A stretch of 64,000 nt of DNA from Bradyrhizobium iriomotense. GTDB lineage: Bacteria; Pseudomonadota; Alphaproteobacteria; Rhizobiales; Xanthobacteraceae. The DNA is taken from the NCBI RefSeq assembly GCF_018129405.1, contig NZ_JAFCLP010000003.1:402001-466000 (forward strand). The letters are read 5' to 3'. Below the pieces are notes generated by a model, which did not search any database, was not told the DNA's origin, and saw only the letters and a list, made by a program, of their open reading frames with translations. This document shows, in pieces, positions 10,753 to 18,874 of the stretch; the stretch's first letter is position 1, and each line of letters starts with the position of its first letter. The position numbers and the translations under genes are program-made.

Positions 10753-11724
10753 ATGCCCGCCCTGACCGAATGGAGAGTGCCGCCGGCCAATCAGCCGCGC
10801 GCAAGCGACTACGGTTTCGATCTCGACCGCGCGCTCGCTTCCGTCGTGGGCCTGCACGCCATCGTCCCGCCGGACGCATTCAGCGCCGAGACGCTGGGCA
10901 CCGAACGCGCCGGCAACGGCGTCGTGATCGACGACGGGCTGGTGCTGACCATCGGCTATCTCATCACCGAAGCGGAATCGGTGTGGCTGCACCTCGCAGA
11001 CGGACGTGTCGTCGAGGGGCATGCGCTGGGTTTCGATTCCGTTACCGGCTTCGGCCTCGTGCAGGCACTCGGCGCGCTCGACGTCGAACCCTTGCCGCTC
11101 GGCAACTCGGCCGACACCCGGATCGGCGACCGCGTCGTGGTCGGCGGCGCCGGCGGCCGCACGCGATCGGTCGCAAGCCAGATCGTGGCCAAGCAGGAAT
11201 TCGCCGGCTACTGGGAATATCTCCTGGATGAGGCCGTCTTCACCTATCCCGCGCATCCGAACTGGGGCGGCACTGGCTTGCTCAACGAGCGCGGCGAGTT
11301 GATCGGCATCGGCTCGCTCCAGCTCGAGCGTGAACGCGACGGCAAGGCCGAGCACGTCAACATGATCGTGCCGATCGATCTGCTGAAGCCGATCCTGGAG
11401 GATCTGCGCAAGTTCGGCCGCGTCAACAAGCCGTCGCGGCCCTGGCTCGGGCTCTATTCGACCGAGATCGACAACCGCGTGGTTGTGATCGGGATCTCCG
11501 CCAACGGCCCGGCCGCACGCGCCGAGCTCAAGACCGGCGACGTCATCCTGGCCGTCGACGGCGACAAGATCACGAGCCAGACCGCCTTCTACAGGAAGCT
11601 GTGGGCTCTCGGCGCCGCCGGCGTCGACGTGCCGCTGATCGTGCACCATGAGGGTGTCACCTTCGATGTCACGGTGACCTCGACCGACCGCTTCAAGCTT
11701 TTGAAGGCGCCGAAGCTGCATTGA
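10753..11724 (+). CDS. HtrA/S1C-like protein with PDZ domain and no catalytic triad
   Basis: A 323-residue protein with the fold pattern of S1C (DegP/HtrA) proteases: beta-barrel segments at about residues 50-190 and a PDZ domain at about 230-310 (PAARAELKTGDVILAVDGDK). All three catalytic positions look replaced. The His of the usual TNNHVV is Tyr69 (TIGYLI), the Asp of DPRTDLAVL is Gly99 (DSVTGFGLV) and the Ser of GNSGGPL is Gly172 (PNWGGTGLL). No signal peptide or membrane segment is visible, so it is probably cytoplasmic. I infer a binding or scaffold role rather than proteolysis. A plausible AGGAGA ribosome site precedes the ATG. The next gene starts 21 bp later, so the two are likely co-transcribed. 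Confidence 0.8.
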   Translation: MPALTEWRVPPANQPRASDYGFDLDRALASVVGLHAIVPPDAFSAETLGTERAGNGVVIDDGLVLTIGYLITEAESVWLHLADGRVVEGHALGFDSVTGFGLVQALGALDVEPLPLGNSADTRIGDRVVVGGAGGRTRSVASQIVAKQEFAGYWEYLLDEAVFTYPAHPNWGGTGLLNERGELIGIGSLQLERERDGKAEHVNMIVPIDLLKPILEDLRKFGRVNKPSRPWLGLYSTEIDNRVVVIGISANGPAARAELKTGDVILAVDGDKITSQTAFYRKLWALGAAGVDVPLIVHHEGVTFDVTVTSTDRFKLLKAPKLH

Positions 11725-11745
11725 CCCCAAGCCAGGGAAGCCGCG

Positions 11746-12816
11746 ATGAGCGAGGCCGTGATCGACGACATCGTGGCCGTTCTGCCGCCGCTGCTCAGTG
11801 CGCTTGAAGCGCTCGGCTTCTTCCAGCGGCATTTTCACCCGCCGGCCTTTGCCTCGGTGATGAACGCGATCGGCACGCCGGACGCGGCGCTGCAGGCATC
11901 ACACGCCGCGATCGGCGAATGGCCGGAGCAGTTCGCGGGCTTGCTCGATCGGCTCGACCGCGCCTGCAACGAGACACTCGCCGCCTTTGCCGGCATCCGC
12001 GAGGTCGAGCACGGCAATGGCGATCTCGTTGCCGTCTTTCGCGCGCTGCGCCATCTGCCCCGTGCGCAGGAGGCGCTTTATCCGCTCGCGGTACAGTTTC
12101 CGCCAGTGAGCAGCTTCTTCCTCAACGCCGCAAATCGCGAGAATAAGGATCTGCTCTCGCGACTGGAGGTCAGCGCGAATGAGCACACCGGCATCTTCCA
12201 CGATCACAACGAGCCCGGCAGCCGCGGCGGCTTCTCGGTCTATGTCCCCGAATATTACACGCCTGATCGCGCCATGCCGCTGGTGATGGCGCTGCATGGC
12301 GGCAGCGGCAACGGCCGCGGCTTCCTGTGGAGCTGGCTGCGCGATGCGCGCAGCCTCGGCGCGATCCTGGTGGCACCGACCGCAACCGGGCCGACCTGGG
12401 CGCTGATGGGCGACGATGCCGATACGCCGAACCTCATGCGCATCCTCGAGATCGTCCGCAGCCGCTGGAGCATCGATGCCTCGCGCATGCTGCTGACCGG
12501 CATGAGCGACGGCGGCACCTTCTGCTACGTCACCGGCCTCGACGGCGCCTCACCCTTCACGCATCTTGCGCCGGTCTCGGCGACCTTCCATCCGCTGATG
12601 GCGGAGATGGCGGATGCCGACCGCATGCGGGGCCTGCCCATCTTCATCACCCACGGCAAGCTCGACTGGATGTTTCCGGTGCAGACCGCGCGGCAGACGC
12701 GGGCCGCGCTCTCCGCCGCCGGTGCCGACGTCACCTATCGCGAGATCGACGACCTCAGCCACACCTATCCGCGCGAGATCAACGCGGAGCTGGCGCAATG
12801 GCTGAATGGAAAATGA
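11746..12816 (+). CDS. Alpha/beta-hydrolase, phospholipase/carboxylesterase type
   Basis: Serine esterase of 356 residues. The C-terminal half (about 160-356) is the hydrolase domain, with the oxyanion segment ALHGGSGNGRGF, the nucleophile elbow GMSDGG, the Asp in THGKLDWMFP and the His in DDLSHTYP. The N-terminal 150 residues are helical and do not match a domain I recognise; this extension makes it longer than typical bacterial carboxylesterases (about 220). There is no signal peptide. It follows the HtrA-like gene by 21 bp. The substrate is unknown. Confidence 0.75.
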   Translation: MSEAVIDDIVAVLPPLLSALEALGFFQRHFHPPAFASVMNAIGTPDAALQASHAAIGEWPEQFAGLLDRLDRACNETLAAFAGIREVEHGNGDLVAVFRALRHLPRAQEALYPLAVQFPPVSSFFLNAANRENKDLLSRLEVSANEHTGIFHDHNEPGSRGGFSVYVPEYYTPDRAMPLVMALHGGSGNGRGFLWSWLRDARSLGAILVAPTATGPTWALMGDDADTPNLMRILEIVRSRWSIDASRMLLTGMSDGGTFCYVTGLDGASPFTHLAPVSATFHPLMAEMADADRMRGLPIFITHGKLDWMFPVQTARQTRAALSAAGADVTYREIDDLSHTYPREINAELAQWLNGK

Positions 12817-12898
12817 ACAACCTCTCCTTAGATGCGCCTCATGGCCGCGGAACCATCGCGCCGTGCCGACGTTATCGGCGCGACACCGGAGGCTTGCT

Positions 12899-13102
12899 AT
12901 GAGAACTTTTTTCGGAATGATCCTGGGCGCGCTGCTGCTTGCGGGCAGCGTCTACGTCTACGACTCCATGCAGACCTCGGTCGCCAATGGCGAGGTCGCG
13001 ACCACCAATCGCACCATCGTGAACTGGGATGTCGCCAAGGCCGATTGGGAAGCGCTGCGTGACCGCGCGCACAAGGACTGGGTCCGAATCTCGTCCAAGT
13101 AA
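12899..13102 (+). CDS. Small membrane-anchored protein of unknown function
   Basis: A 67-residue protein with an N-terminal hydrophobic helix (residues 5-20, MILGALLLAGSVYVY) and a polar C-terminal tail ending VRISSK. It has GGAGG seven bases before the ATG. No family is recognised. The topology suggests a single-pass membrane protein with its tail outside the cytoplasm, or an uncleaved signal anchor. It lies 82 bp after the esterase gene. Confidence 0.6.
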   Translation: MRTFFGMILGALLLAGSVYVYDSMQTSVANGEVATTNRTIVNWDVAKADWEALRDRAHKDWVRISSK

Positions 13103-13137
13103 TCTCGTTCAAGTAGTCTCGTCCGAGCGACATGAAC

Positions 13138-13169
13138 AAGGCGCCGTCGCGGGTTCGCGGCGGCGCCTT
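13138..13169. terminator. Hairpin between convergent genes
   Basis: A stem of at least nine base pairs (AAGGCGCCG / CGGCGCCTT) with a further inner CGCG pairing lies between the small membrane protein gene (plus) and the DsbA-like gene (minus). A-rich and T-rich ends on both strands make a bidirectional terminator plausible. Confidence 0.6.
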
Positions 13170-13198
13170 CATGTTGGCTGCGATCAACAATGCGCGCG

Positions 13199-13861
13199 TC
13201 AGTTCATCTTGGCTTTGCGGGCATCGGCGATGACCTGCTCGAATTCGGTCATGCTGAGCACGCCAGGCACGCGGTACTTGCCGACGATGAAGGACGGGGT
13301 GCCGCGGAAACCAAATGCCTCAGCCTGCTCGTTGTTGCGCTTGAGGATGGCGTCGATGTCCTTGGCACGGCCGGTGAGATCGCGCTTCAGCCGGTCCATG
13401 TCGACACCGGCCGCCGCGAGCAGCTCGTTGATGCGCGGCTCGGTCAGACGCGAAGAGACGCCCATCATGGCGTCATGGGCCTGGTGGTACTTGTCCTGGA
13501 ATTTGGCCGCGAGCGCGATCCGCGCTGCCGTGACCGAGACCGGCCCGAGGATCGGCCAATCCTTCATCACCAGCCTCACCTTGCCGTCATCCTGGACGAC
13601 CTGGCGCAGCTCGGGCTCCAGCTTGCGGCAATAGGGGCAATTGTAGTCGGACCATTCGACGATCGTGATGTTGCCGTCGGGATTGCCGGCGACCGGCGTG
13701 TCGGGATCGCGCAGCACCTTGGTTTCGGTCAGCACCTCGTCATCGGCGGCAGCTGCCATCGCCGAACCGATGCTGCCCGCCGCGAGGGCGCCCGCCCCGA
13801 TCAGCGTCAGCGCCGCGCGCCGGGTCGGCACCAGGCGGCTCTTATTCCAAGATCCAATCAT
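13199..13861 (-). CDS. DsbA-family thiol oxidoreductase, exported
   Basis: Periplasmic thioredoxin-fold protein (220 residues). The signal region contains an Arg pair (PTRRAALTLIGAGALAAG), so it may be Tat-dependent. The redox motif C-P-Y-C is at residues 75-78 (SDYNCPYCRK) and the cis-proline loop is GTPSFIVGK near the C-terminus. It resembles the DsbA/ScsC-like group (about 220 residues) rather than classical DsbA with C-P-H-C. The ATG at 13861 follows GGGACGAG; a 22-residue longer frame is less likely. A DsbB gene occurs 5 kb away, so an oxidising partner is encoded nearby though not in the same operon. Confidence 0.85.
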   Translation of the reverse strand: MIGSWNKSRLVPTRRAALTLIGAGALAAGSIGSAMAAAADDEVLTETKVLRDPDTPVAGNPDGNITIVEWSDYNCPYCRKLEPELRQVVQDDGKVRLVMKDWPILGPVSVTAARIALAAKFQDKYHQAHDAMMGVSSRLTEPRINELLAAAGVDMDRLKRDLTGRAKDIDAILKRNNEQAEAFGFRGTPSFIVGKYRVPGVLSMTEFEQVIADARKAKMN

Positions 13862-13949
13862 ATCTCGTCCCGTTTCGGTCCCATCTTCGGCAAATACGGC
13901 TTGGGACCGGGAATTGTTACCGACCATATAGAGTGTCGCGGCGGCGATG

Positions 13950-14672
13950 TCATCGCACCAACAGCGTCACCGCCAAGGGGACCAGGAACGAGGTCACCAA
14001 AGCGTTCAGACTCATGGCGATGCCGGAGAAGACGCCGGCGATCTCGTCGACCTGGAACGCCCGCGCCGTGCCGATGCCGTGTGCGGCGAGACCGGCGGCA
14101 AAGCCGCGGGCCCGGTAATCGGTAATGCCGGTGCGGTTCATCAGCGGCGTCACGATGATCGCGCCCATGATGCCGGTGAGGATCACCGCGACCGCCGCCA
14201 GCGAAGGATCGGCGTGCAGGGATTCGGCGATGCCCATGGCGACGCCGGCGGTGACCGATTTCGGCGCCAGCGACAGCACGACATCGCGCGGCAGTCCGGC
14301 GAGCTCGGCCAGCAGCACCACCGACACCACCGCCGTGATCGAGCCCGCGATCAGCGCCACCAGCATCGGCACGATGGATGAAACCACGCGCTTGCGGTTC
14401 TCATAGAGCGGCACGGCGAGCGCGACGGTCGCCGGTCCCAGCAGAAAGTGCACGAACTGCGCGCCGGCGAAATAGGTCGTGTAGGAGGTGCCGGTGAGGA
14501 GCAGGAACACCCCGATGATCCACATCGCATGCAGCACGGGATTGGCGAGCGGATGGCGCCGCGTCGCCAGCGACACCGCATCCGTGCTCGCATAGACCAG
14601 CAGGGTCACGGTCAGCCACAGCAGCGGGGACTGCGAGAGATAGACCCAGAGCGAGAATGGGTTGTCCGTCAT
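13950..14672 (-). CDS. lrgB: LrgB-family membrane protein
   Basis: Integral membrane protein (240 residues, the usual LrgB length). It has the family-typical segments SLAPKSVTAGVAMGIAESLH and ARGFAAGLAAHGIGTARAFQ. LrgAB proteins are linked to control of cell lysis and to transport of small organic acids such as pyruvate or glycolate in different bacteria; which applies here is unknown. The start overlaps the lrgA stop (ATGA), giving a two-gene unit. Confidence 0.85.
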   Translation of the reverse strand: MTDNPFSLWVYLSQSPLLWLTVTLLVYASTDAVSLATRRHPLANPVLHAMWIIGVFLLLTGTSYTTYFAGAQFVHFLLGPATVALAVPLYENRKRVVSSIVPMLVALIAGSITAVVSVVLLAELAGLPRDVVLSLAPKSVTAGVAMGIAESLHADPSLAAVAVILTGIMGAIIVTPLMNRTGITDYRARGFAAGLAAHGIGTARAFQVDEIAGVFSGIAMSLNALVTSFLVPLAVTLLVR

Positions 14673-15052
14673 CGCGCGTCCTGCTGCCGCAACAGTCGGC
14701 TGACGAGGCGAAAGGTCAGCACGGTCGCGAGCAGCGTGACGACCACGGAAAGCGCGAGCACGACGACGATGGCGATGCCGTGAGAGGCGAGCAGGTCGAG
14801 CTTCTGCACGACGCCGACGCCGGCGGGCACGAAGAGCAGCGAGAGATGGGCCAGAAGGCCCTTGCTCGTCGTCTCGATGCCGCTGTCGCGCAGCGGCCCG
14901 CGCGCAAGCAGCTCAAAGCGATCGCGCGCGAGCAACAGCATCAGGAGCAGCAGCAGTCCGAGCACGGGTCCCGGCAATGGCAGGCCGAGGCCGCGCACGA
15001 CGGCTTCGCCGATCAACTGGCAGAGCAGGATGATACCGAGACTTGCAAGCAT
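14669..15052 (-). CDS. lrgA: LrgA/CidA-family membrane protein
   Basis: A 127-residue holin-like protein with four hydrophobic segments. The GLPLPGPVLGLLLLLMLLL segment is the LrgA/CidA signature. It is the upstream partner of lrgB. CidA/LrgA proteins oligomerise in the membrane; the physiological substrate or trigger cannot be read from the sequence. No LysR-type or LytTR regulator of the kind often found beside lrgAB is seen here. Confidence 0.82.
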   Translation of the reverse strand: MLASLGIILLCQLIGEAVVRGLGLPLPGPVLGLLLLLMLLLARDRFELLARGPLRDSGIETTSKGLLAHLSLLFVPAGVGVVQKLDLLASHGIAIVVVLALSVVVTLLATVLTFRLVSRLLRQQDAR

Positions 15053-15096
15053 GGCGTTCGCATCAAGGGACGCACCGCCAGGCTTGTCAATCGCCG

Positions 15097-15573
15097 CTAT
15101 GCGCGGGACGCGCGCACCTCATGCGAAGCCGCAAGGCGAGGCAGCATCGCCATCAGTGTCCCGGTCATCGTGGCGATCAGCGTGGTCTTGCCGTCATGCT
15201 CGGCGAAGGCCTTGGCCTCGCAGAAGGTGAGCGTGCGGCCGGGCTTGACCACCTCGGCCTTGAACACGAACCGCTCGCCGCGGGCAGGAGCAAGCAGCGT
15301 GGTCTTGAATTCGACGGTGAGGATGTCGGCCTCCGGCGGCATCAAGGTGAAGGCGGCAACGCCGCAGGCGTTGTCGAGCCCGGCCGTGATGATGCCGGCA
15401 TGGATGAAACCGTTCTGCTGTGTGAGGGCCGGCGCATGCAGCATCGCCAGCTCGACCTCGCCCGGCGCGAGACGGACGATCACGATGCCGAGCGTGCGCA
15501 TCGCCGGCTGGGCGTCGAACATGGCGATGGCCGCAGCACGATAGCCCGGGTTTTTCGGCTCGAACGCGGTCAT
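15097..15573 (-). CDS. PaaI-family hotdog thioesterase
   Basis: A 158-residue acyl-CoA thioesterase with the hotdog-fold signature QNGFIHAGIITAGLDNACGV, in which the His-Ala-Gly turn and the following Asp lie at the active site. It is co-directional with and four bases from the second thioesterase gene, so the two form one unit. The palindromic operator upstream probably controls both. The acyl-CoA substrate is unknown. Confidence 0.8.
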   Translation of the reverse strand: MTAFEPKNPGYRAAAIAMFDAQPAMRTLGIVIVRLAPGEVELAMLHAPALTQQNGFIHAGIITAGLDNACGVAAFTLMPPEADILTVEFKTTLLAPARGERFVFKAEVVKPGRTLTFCEAKAFAEHDGKTTLIATMTGTLMAMLPRLAASHEVRASRA

Positions 15574-15576
15574 CGC

Positions 15577-16005
15577 TCAGGCCTCTGCGAACTCAGCGAG
15601 ATGGCTCATCGCGATCTCGCGGATGGCATCGGCGAACGGCGCGGACTTGCGGAGCTGACGGTCCAGATGCACGCCCGTGATCTCGCACGTCGCGGCGATC
15701 TCCCCGGTCTCGGCATTCCGCATGTCGTGCCGGAAGCGGATCGACTTGTCGCGAACCTCGAGCAGGTGGCTGTGGATCTCGACGATGTCGCCGGCGAGCA
15801 GCTCGCGCTTGTAGGCGATGTTCTGCTGGACCGCGGCCATGCCGCGGCCCGAGCTGCGCAGGTAACTCGGCGTCAGCCCCAGGCGGGCGAACAGATTCCA
15901 GTTGGCCTCGTCGAATTTGCCGACATACCACATGATGTTCATGTGGCCGACATGGTCGCATTGCCACGGATACACCGTGCCGCGATAGGTCGCCTCCCGC
16001 TCCAT
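15577..16005 (-). CDS. Acyl-CoA thioesterase (4HBT hotdog type)
   Basis: A 142-residue hotdog-fold thioesterase of the 4-hydroxybenzoyl-CoA type. The active-site segment VYPWQCDHVGHMNIMWYVGK carries the conserved Asp-His and the following helix. The ATG at 16005 is seven bases after AGGAGG, so I prefer it to an in-frame TTG at 16011. It lies divergent from the TetR gene across a 101-bp spacer carrying two palindromes, so it is most likely the repressor's target. Confidence 0.82.
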   Translation of the reverse strand: MEREATYRGTVYPWQCDHVGHMNIMWYVGKFDEANWNLFARLGLTPSYLRSSGRGMAAVQQNIAYKRELLAGDIVEIHSHLLEVRDKSIRFRHDMRNAETGEIAATCEITGVHLDRQLRKSAPFADAIREIAMSHLAEFAEA

Positions 16006-16033
16006 CGCCAATCCTCCTGCCCTTTTGATTTTT

Positions 16034-16084
16034 GATACGGTAGCGTATCAGGACCGTCCTGCGTTAGCAATACGGCACCGTATC
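16034..16084. promoter_or_regulatory. Two near-identical palindromic operators between thioesterase and tetR
   Basis: Two 16-bp dyads, GATACGGTAGCGTATC at 16034-16049 and AATACGGCACCGTATC at 16069-16084, match at 13 of 16 positions and are centred 35 bp apart in the divergent spacer. The first extends to 18 bp (TGA...TCA). Their size and symmetry fit TetR dimer sites, and position suggests autoregulation plus control of the thioesterase operon. This is inferred from sequence symmetry only. Confidence 0.75.
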
Positions 16085-16106
16085 AAGAACCGGTGAGGCT
16101 TCCTTC

Positions 16107-16655
16107 ATGAGCGACGGCAAGGGCGATGTCTGGGTCGAGGCGGGGTTCGCCGAGCTCGCCCGTACGGGGGTCGAGGGTGTCAGGGTCGAGGTGCTCGCCA
16201 AGAATCTCGGCGTCACCAAGGGTGGCTTCTACCGCCGTTTTGCCGACCGCGCCGCGCTGCTCGGGGCCATGCTGGAACGCTGGCGCGAGGGGCGCGCGGC
16301 GTCGATCGCGCAGCAGACGAGCCTCGACGGCGAGGCGCCCCGCGAGCGGCTGAAGGCGGTGATCCAGCTCTATTCGGAGCGGCTCAATCCGGAAGGCATG
16401 GCGATCGAGCTCGCGATCCGGCAATGGGCCCGCGCGGATGAGAACGCCGCGGCGGCGGTGGCGAGCGTGGATGCCGCGCGGCTCAAGCACGTTGCCGAGC
16501 TCTATCGCGCGACCGGCCTAGAGGCCGAGGAAGCCGAGGCGCAGGCCTTCCTGTTCTATTGCTTCATCTTCGGCCAGAGCCTGCTGTTCGTCGAGCGTGG
16601 CCCGCGCAAGCGTTCGCAGCTCGTGACGAGGTCGGCCGAGAAACTGCTCGACTAA
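16107..16655 (+). CDS. TetR-family transcriptional regulator
   Basis: A 182-residue repressor. The N-terminal helix-turn-helix covers about residues 10-50 and ends with the typical GVTKGGFYRRFADRAALLGA. The C-terminal two-thirds is the helical ligand-binding domain. It is divergent from two thioesterase genes and next to two palindromic operators, so it probably senses an acyl compound or acyl-CoA and represses those genes and itself. A hairpin follows the stop codon. Confidence 0.88.
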   Translation: MSDGKGDVWVEAGFAELARTGVEGVRVEVLAKNLGVTKGGFYRRFADRAALLGAMLERWREGRAASIAQQTSLDGEAPRERLKAVIQLYSERLNPEGMAIELAIRQWARADENAAAAVASVDAARLKHVAELYRATGLEAEEAEAQAFLFYCFIFGQSLLFVERGPRKRSQLVTRSAEKLLD

Positions 16656-16660
16656 GCAAA

Positions 16661-16685
16661 ATGGCCGGAGCTTTGCTCCGGCCAT
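16661..16685. terminator. Perfect hairpin between convergent genes
   Basis: An 11-bp perfect stem (ATGGCCGGAGC / GCTCCGGCCAT) with a TTT loop starts five bases after the TetR stop and ends 22 bp before the end of the convergent exported-protein gene. The flanks lack a long T-run, but the position fits a shared terminator. Confidence 0.65.
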
Positions 16686-16706
16686 CGTATCCTGTGACGT
16701 CGAAGC

Positions 16707-17198
16707 TCAGGCCGCGCCCTTCAGCTTCTTGGTGCATTCGCTGTAATAGCCGCCGCCCTTCTGGATCCACTTCAAGCCGCCATTGCCGTTGGTGGCCTTG
16801 TTGGCATTGTACTGGTCGACGCAGGTGTGCAGGCGGGCCTTGCCGGCGGTCTCCTTGGCGTATTTCGGATCGACCGCGTTCGGATAGATCGCGGGGCCGG
16901 CCGGCAGGCTCGGCGCCGCAGCGGGGGCCGCCTCCTTCTTGGCCTGCTTCGGCTCGGCCGGAGCGGCAGGCGCGGCCGGAGCAGCCGCGGTCGGCGCGGC
17001 GGCAGGCGTTGCATCGGCACCGCACTGGGCCTTGCGGAAGTCGTTCCACTTCATGGTGCCGAGCGAGCCGTCCTTCTTGGCGGCCTGATATTTCGCGCTG
17101 CACTCCTGCGAAGTCAGCGCCTGCGCCGGTGCGGCAGCCATCAATGCCACGACACCCGATGCCACAATAGCACACAGCAGTTTTGTCTGATTGGTCAT
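16707..17198 (-). CDS. Exported protein with two Cys-containing repeats
   Basis: A 163-residue protein with a clear signal peptide (cleavage after AAPAQA, about residue 27). Two similar segments flank a Pro/Ala/Lys-rich linker: ECSAKYQAAKKDGSLGTMKW near the N-terminus and the LHTCVDQYNANKATNGNGG region near the C-terminus. Each has a Cys pair and a Gly-Lys/Trp patch. I do not recognise a named family with confidence. It is probably periplasmic. It is convergent with tetR and divergent from the PsiF gene. Confidence 0.7.
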   Translation of the reverse strand: MTNQTKLLCAIVASGVVALMAAAPAQALTSQECSAKYQAAKKDGSLGTMKWNDFRKAQCGADATPAAAPTAAAPAAPAAPAEPKQAKKEAAPAAAPSLPAGPAIYPNAVDPKYAKETAGKARLHTCVDQYNANKATNGNGGLKWIQKGGGYYSECTKKLKGAA

Positions 17199-17411
17199 CC
17201 CTGATCTCCTCCTTGGTCTTCCCTTGAGCTTCCCTTTGGGGGAAGTGAAACGAGGATTGCTATCCTAGCGTGCCGCTGGCCCGCGACAAGGAAGCGATGA
17301 CTTTCGCCGCAAAAATATAGTGATCGCACCGTTCAAATCATTCATGTCGCGTTCAGCATCGCAAGCCGACGTTCCAGCCCTTCGCAATTCTCGCAAGAAG
17401 AGTGCAACATC

Positions 17412-17687
17412 ATGACCCTCGCCTCTCGCCTCGCCGCCGCTGTCCTCGTTTCCCTGCTCGCCTCCGGCACCGCCTTCGCGCAGGCCACCGCGCCGGCCGC
17501 CAAGACCGATGCCGCTGCCACCGCCGACAAGAAGGCGACGCCGAAGGAGCGTTCGGCCGAGTCGCTCGAATGCTCCAAGCAGGCGGACGCCAAGGGACTG
17601 AAGGGCAAGGAGCGCAAGAAATTTCGCCGCGAGTGCATGAAGGAAGCGAAGGCCGGCACCGCCGCCCCTGCCGCCGACAAGAAGTAA
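17412..17687 (+). CDS. PsiF-repeat exported protein
   Basis: A 91-residue exported protein with a signal peptide ending near ASGTAFA. One PsiF repeat covers about residues 47-80 (SLECSKQADAKGLKGKERKK then the second Cys in RRECMKE). PsiF is a phosphate-starvation-inducible protein of unknown biochemical role in enteric bacteria; E. coli PsiF has two such repeats, here I see one. There is no recognisable Pho box that I can support. Confidence 0.8.
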   Translation: MTLASRLAAAVLVSLLASGTAFAQATAPAAKTDAAATADKKATPKERSAESLECSKQADAKGLKGKERKKFRRECMKEAKAGTAAPAADKK

Positions 17688-17788
17688 ATCCGTCACAATA
17701 CGGTTCGCGAGCATTCGTGAGAGGCATGCGCATTGCGGCATGACGTAGCCGCAATTGTGCGCCTCTCGCTGATTTGCAATAAGGTGGC

Positions 17789-18874
17789 GTGAAGCAAATC
17801 ACCGCCTCCCTGCCGTTCGAATGGCCGAGCCGTGCCAAGATCCTGAGCACGGTGGAAACGCTCGTCATCGGCACTGCCGGCGGTCTCGTATTTCTCTTCG
17901 CGGGCCTTCCCGGCGGGTTGATCTCGGGCTCGATGATCGCGGTCGGCATCGCCGCGATTGCCGGCCGCCAGCTGACGCTGCCGCCGATCCTGACCCAGAC
18001 CGTGCTGGTGCTGCTCGGCATCTCGCTTGGCTCGGTGGTCTCGCGCCATCTGATCCAGCAGGTCAGTGCCTATCCGCTCACCATCGGGCTGCTCGCGCTC
18101 GCCACCTTCTGCTCGACCTTCGGCTCGAGCTATTACCTCCAGCGCATCCATGGCTGGGACCGCACCTCGGCCTTCCTCGCCGGCAGCCCCGGTGCGCTGT
18201 CGCAGATCACGATTCTGGCCGTCGAGCGCGGCGCCGACCTGCCGGGCATCGCGGTGGTGCAGACCATGCGCGTCATCATCCTCACCGCTGCGCTCCCGAT
18301 GGTGCTGGCACTCACGGGCGTGGCGCCTTCGGCCGCACCGTCGCTGACGACGACGATCGCCTCGCCGCTCGGCCTCCTGGAGCTGGTCGCGGCCTCCCTG
18401 GCTGCGGCGCTCGTGCTGCGGCTGGTCAAGTTTCCGGCAAGCTGGATGTTCGGCGCGATGATCGGCTCCAGCGTGCTGCATGGCGCGGGCTGGGTCGAGG
18501 GCGGCTTGCCGGACTGGGCGCGCGGCGTGGCGCTGGTCGGCATCGGCGCGCTGATCGGCAGCCGTTTCGCGCGGATGCGGATCAAGACGCTCGCCGGCCA
18601 CATCAATGCGGCGCTGGGCTCGTTTGCCGTGGCCATCGCCGTCTCCGCGATCTTCGTCGGCATCGTCGCGCTCACCACGCAGGTGAAGTTCTCCGACGTC
18701 GTCGTCGCCTTCGCGCCGGGCGCCATGGACGCGATGCTGGCGCTGGCGCTGACGCTGCATATCGACCCGATCTTCGTCGGCGCCCATCATCTGTCGCGTT
18801 TCGTGTTCGTGACGATCGCAACGCCGGGCATCGTGCACCTGTTCGGGCGCACGCAGGACGATGTGGATGATTAG
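17789..18874 (+). CDS. AbrB/AmoA-like membrane protein (ammonia monooxygenase-annotated family)
   Basis: A polytopic membrane protein of 361 residues with about ten hydrophobic segments. It is an internal duplication of a five-helix unit, each half carrying a Gly-Ser-rich motif: GLISGSMIAVG and ASWMFGAMIGSS. This matches the family often named AbrB-duplication or putative ammonia monooxygenase, a name not backed by biochemistry and unrelated to true AMO. The motif GSPGALSQ is family-typical. The start is GTG at 17789 with AAGGTGG upstream. It is convergent with dsbB with no gap between the stop codons. Confidence 0.75.
   Translation: MKQITASLPFEWPSRAKILSTVETLVIGTAGGLVFLFAGLPGGLISGSMIAVGIAAIAGRQLTLPPILTQTVLVLLGISLGSVVSRHLIQQVSAYPLTIGLLALATFCSTFGSSYYLQRIHGWDRTSAFLAGSPGALSQITILAVERGADLPGIAVVQTMRVIILTAALPMVLALTGVAPSAAPSLTTTIASPLGLLELVAASLAAALVLRLVKFPASWMFGAMIGSSVLHGAGWVEGGLPDWARGVALVGIGALIGSRFARMRIKTLAGHINAALGSFAVAIAVSAIFVGIVALTTQVKFSDVVVAFAPGAMDAMLALALTLHIDPIFVGAHHLSRFVFVTIATPGIVHLFGRTQDDVDD

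Noticed and set aside
17789-18874. True ammonia monooxygenase
   Set aside because: The family is often named so, but it has no relation to copper AMO subunits; it is a duplicated AbrB-type membrane protein.
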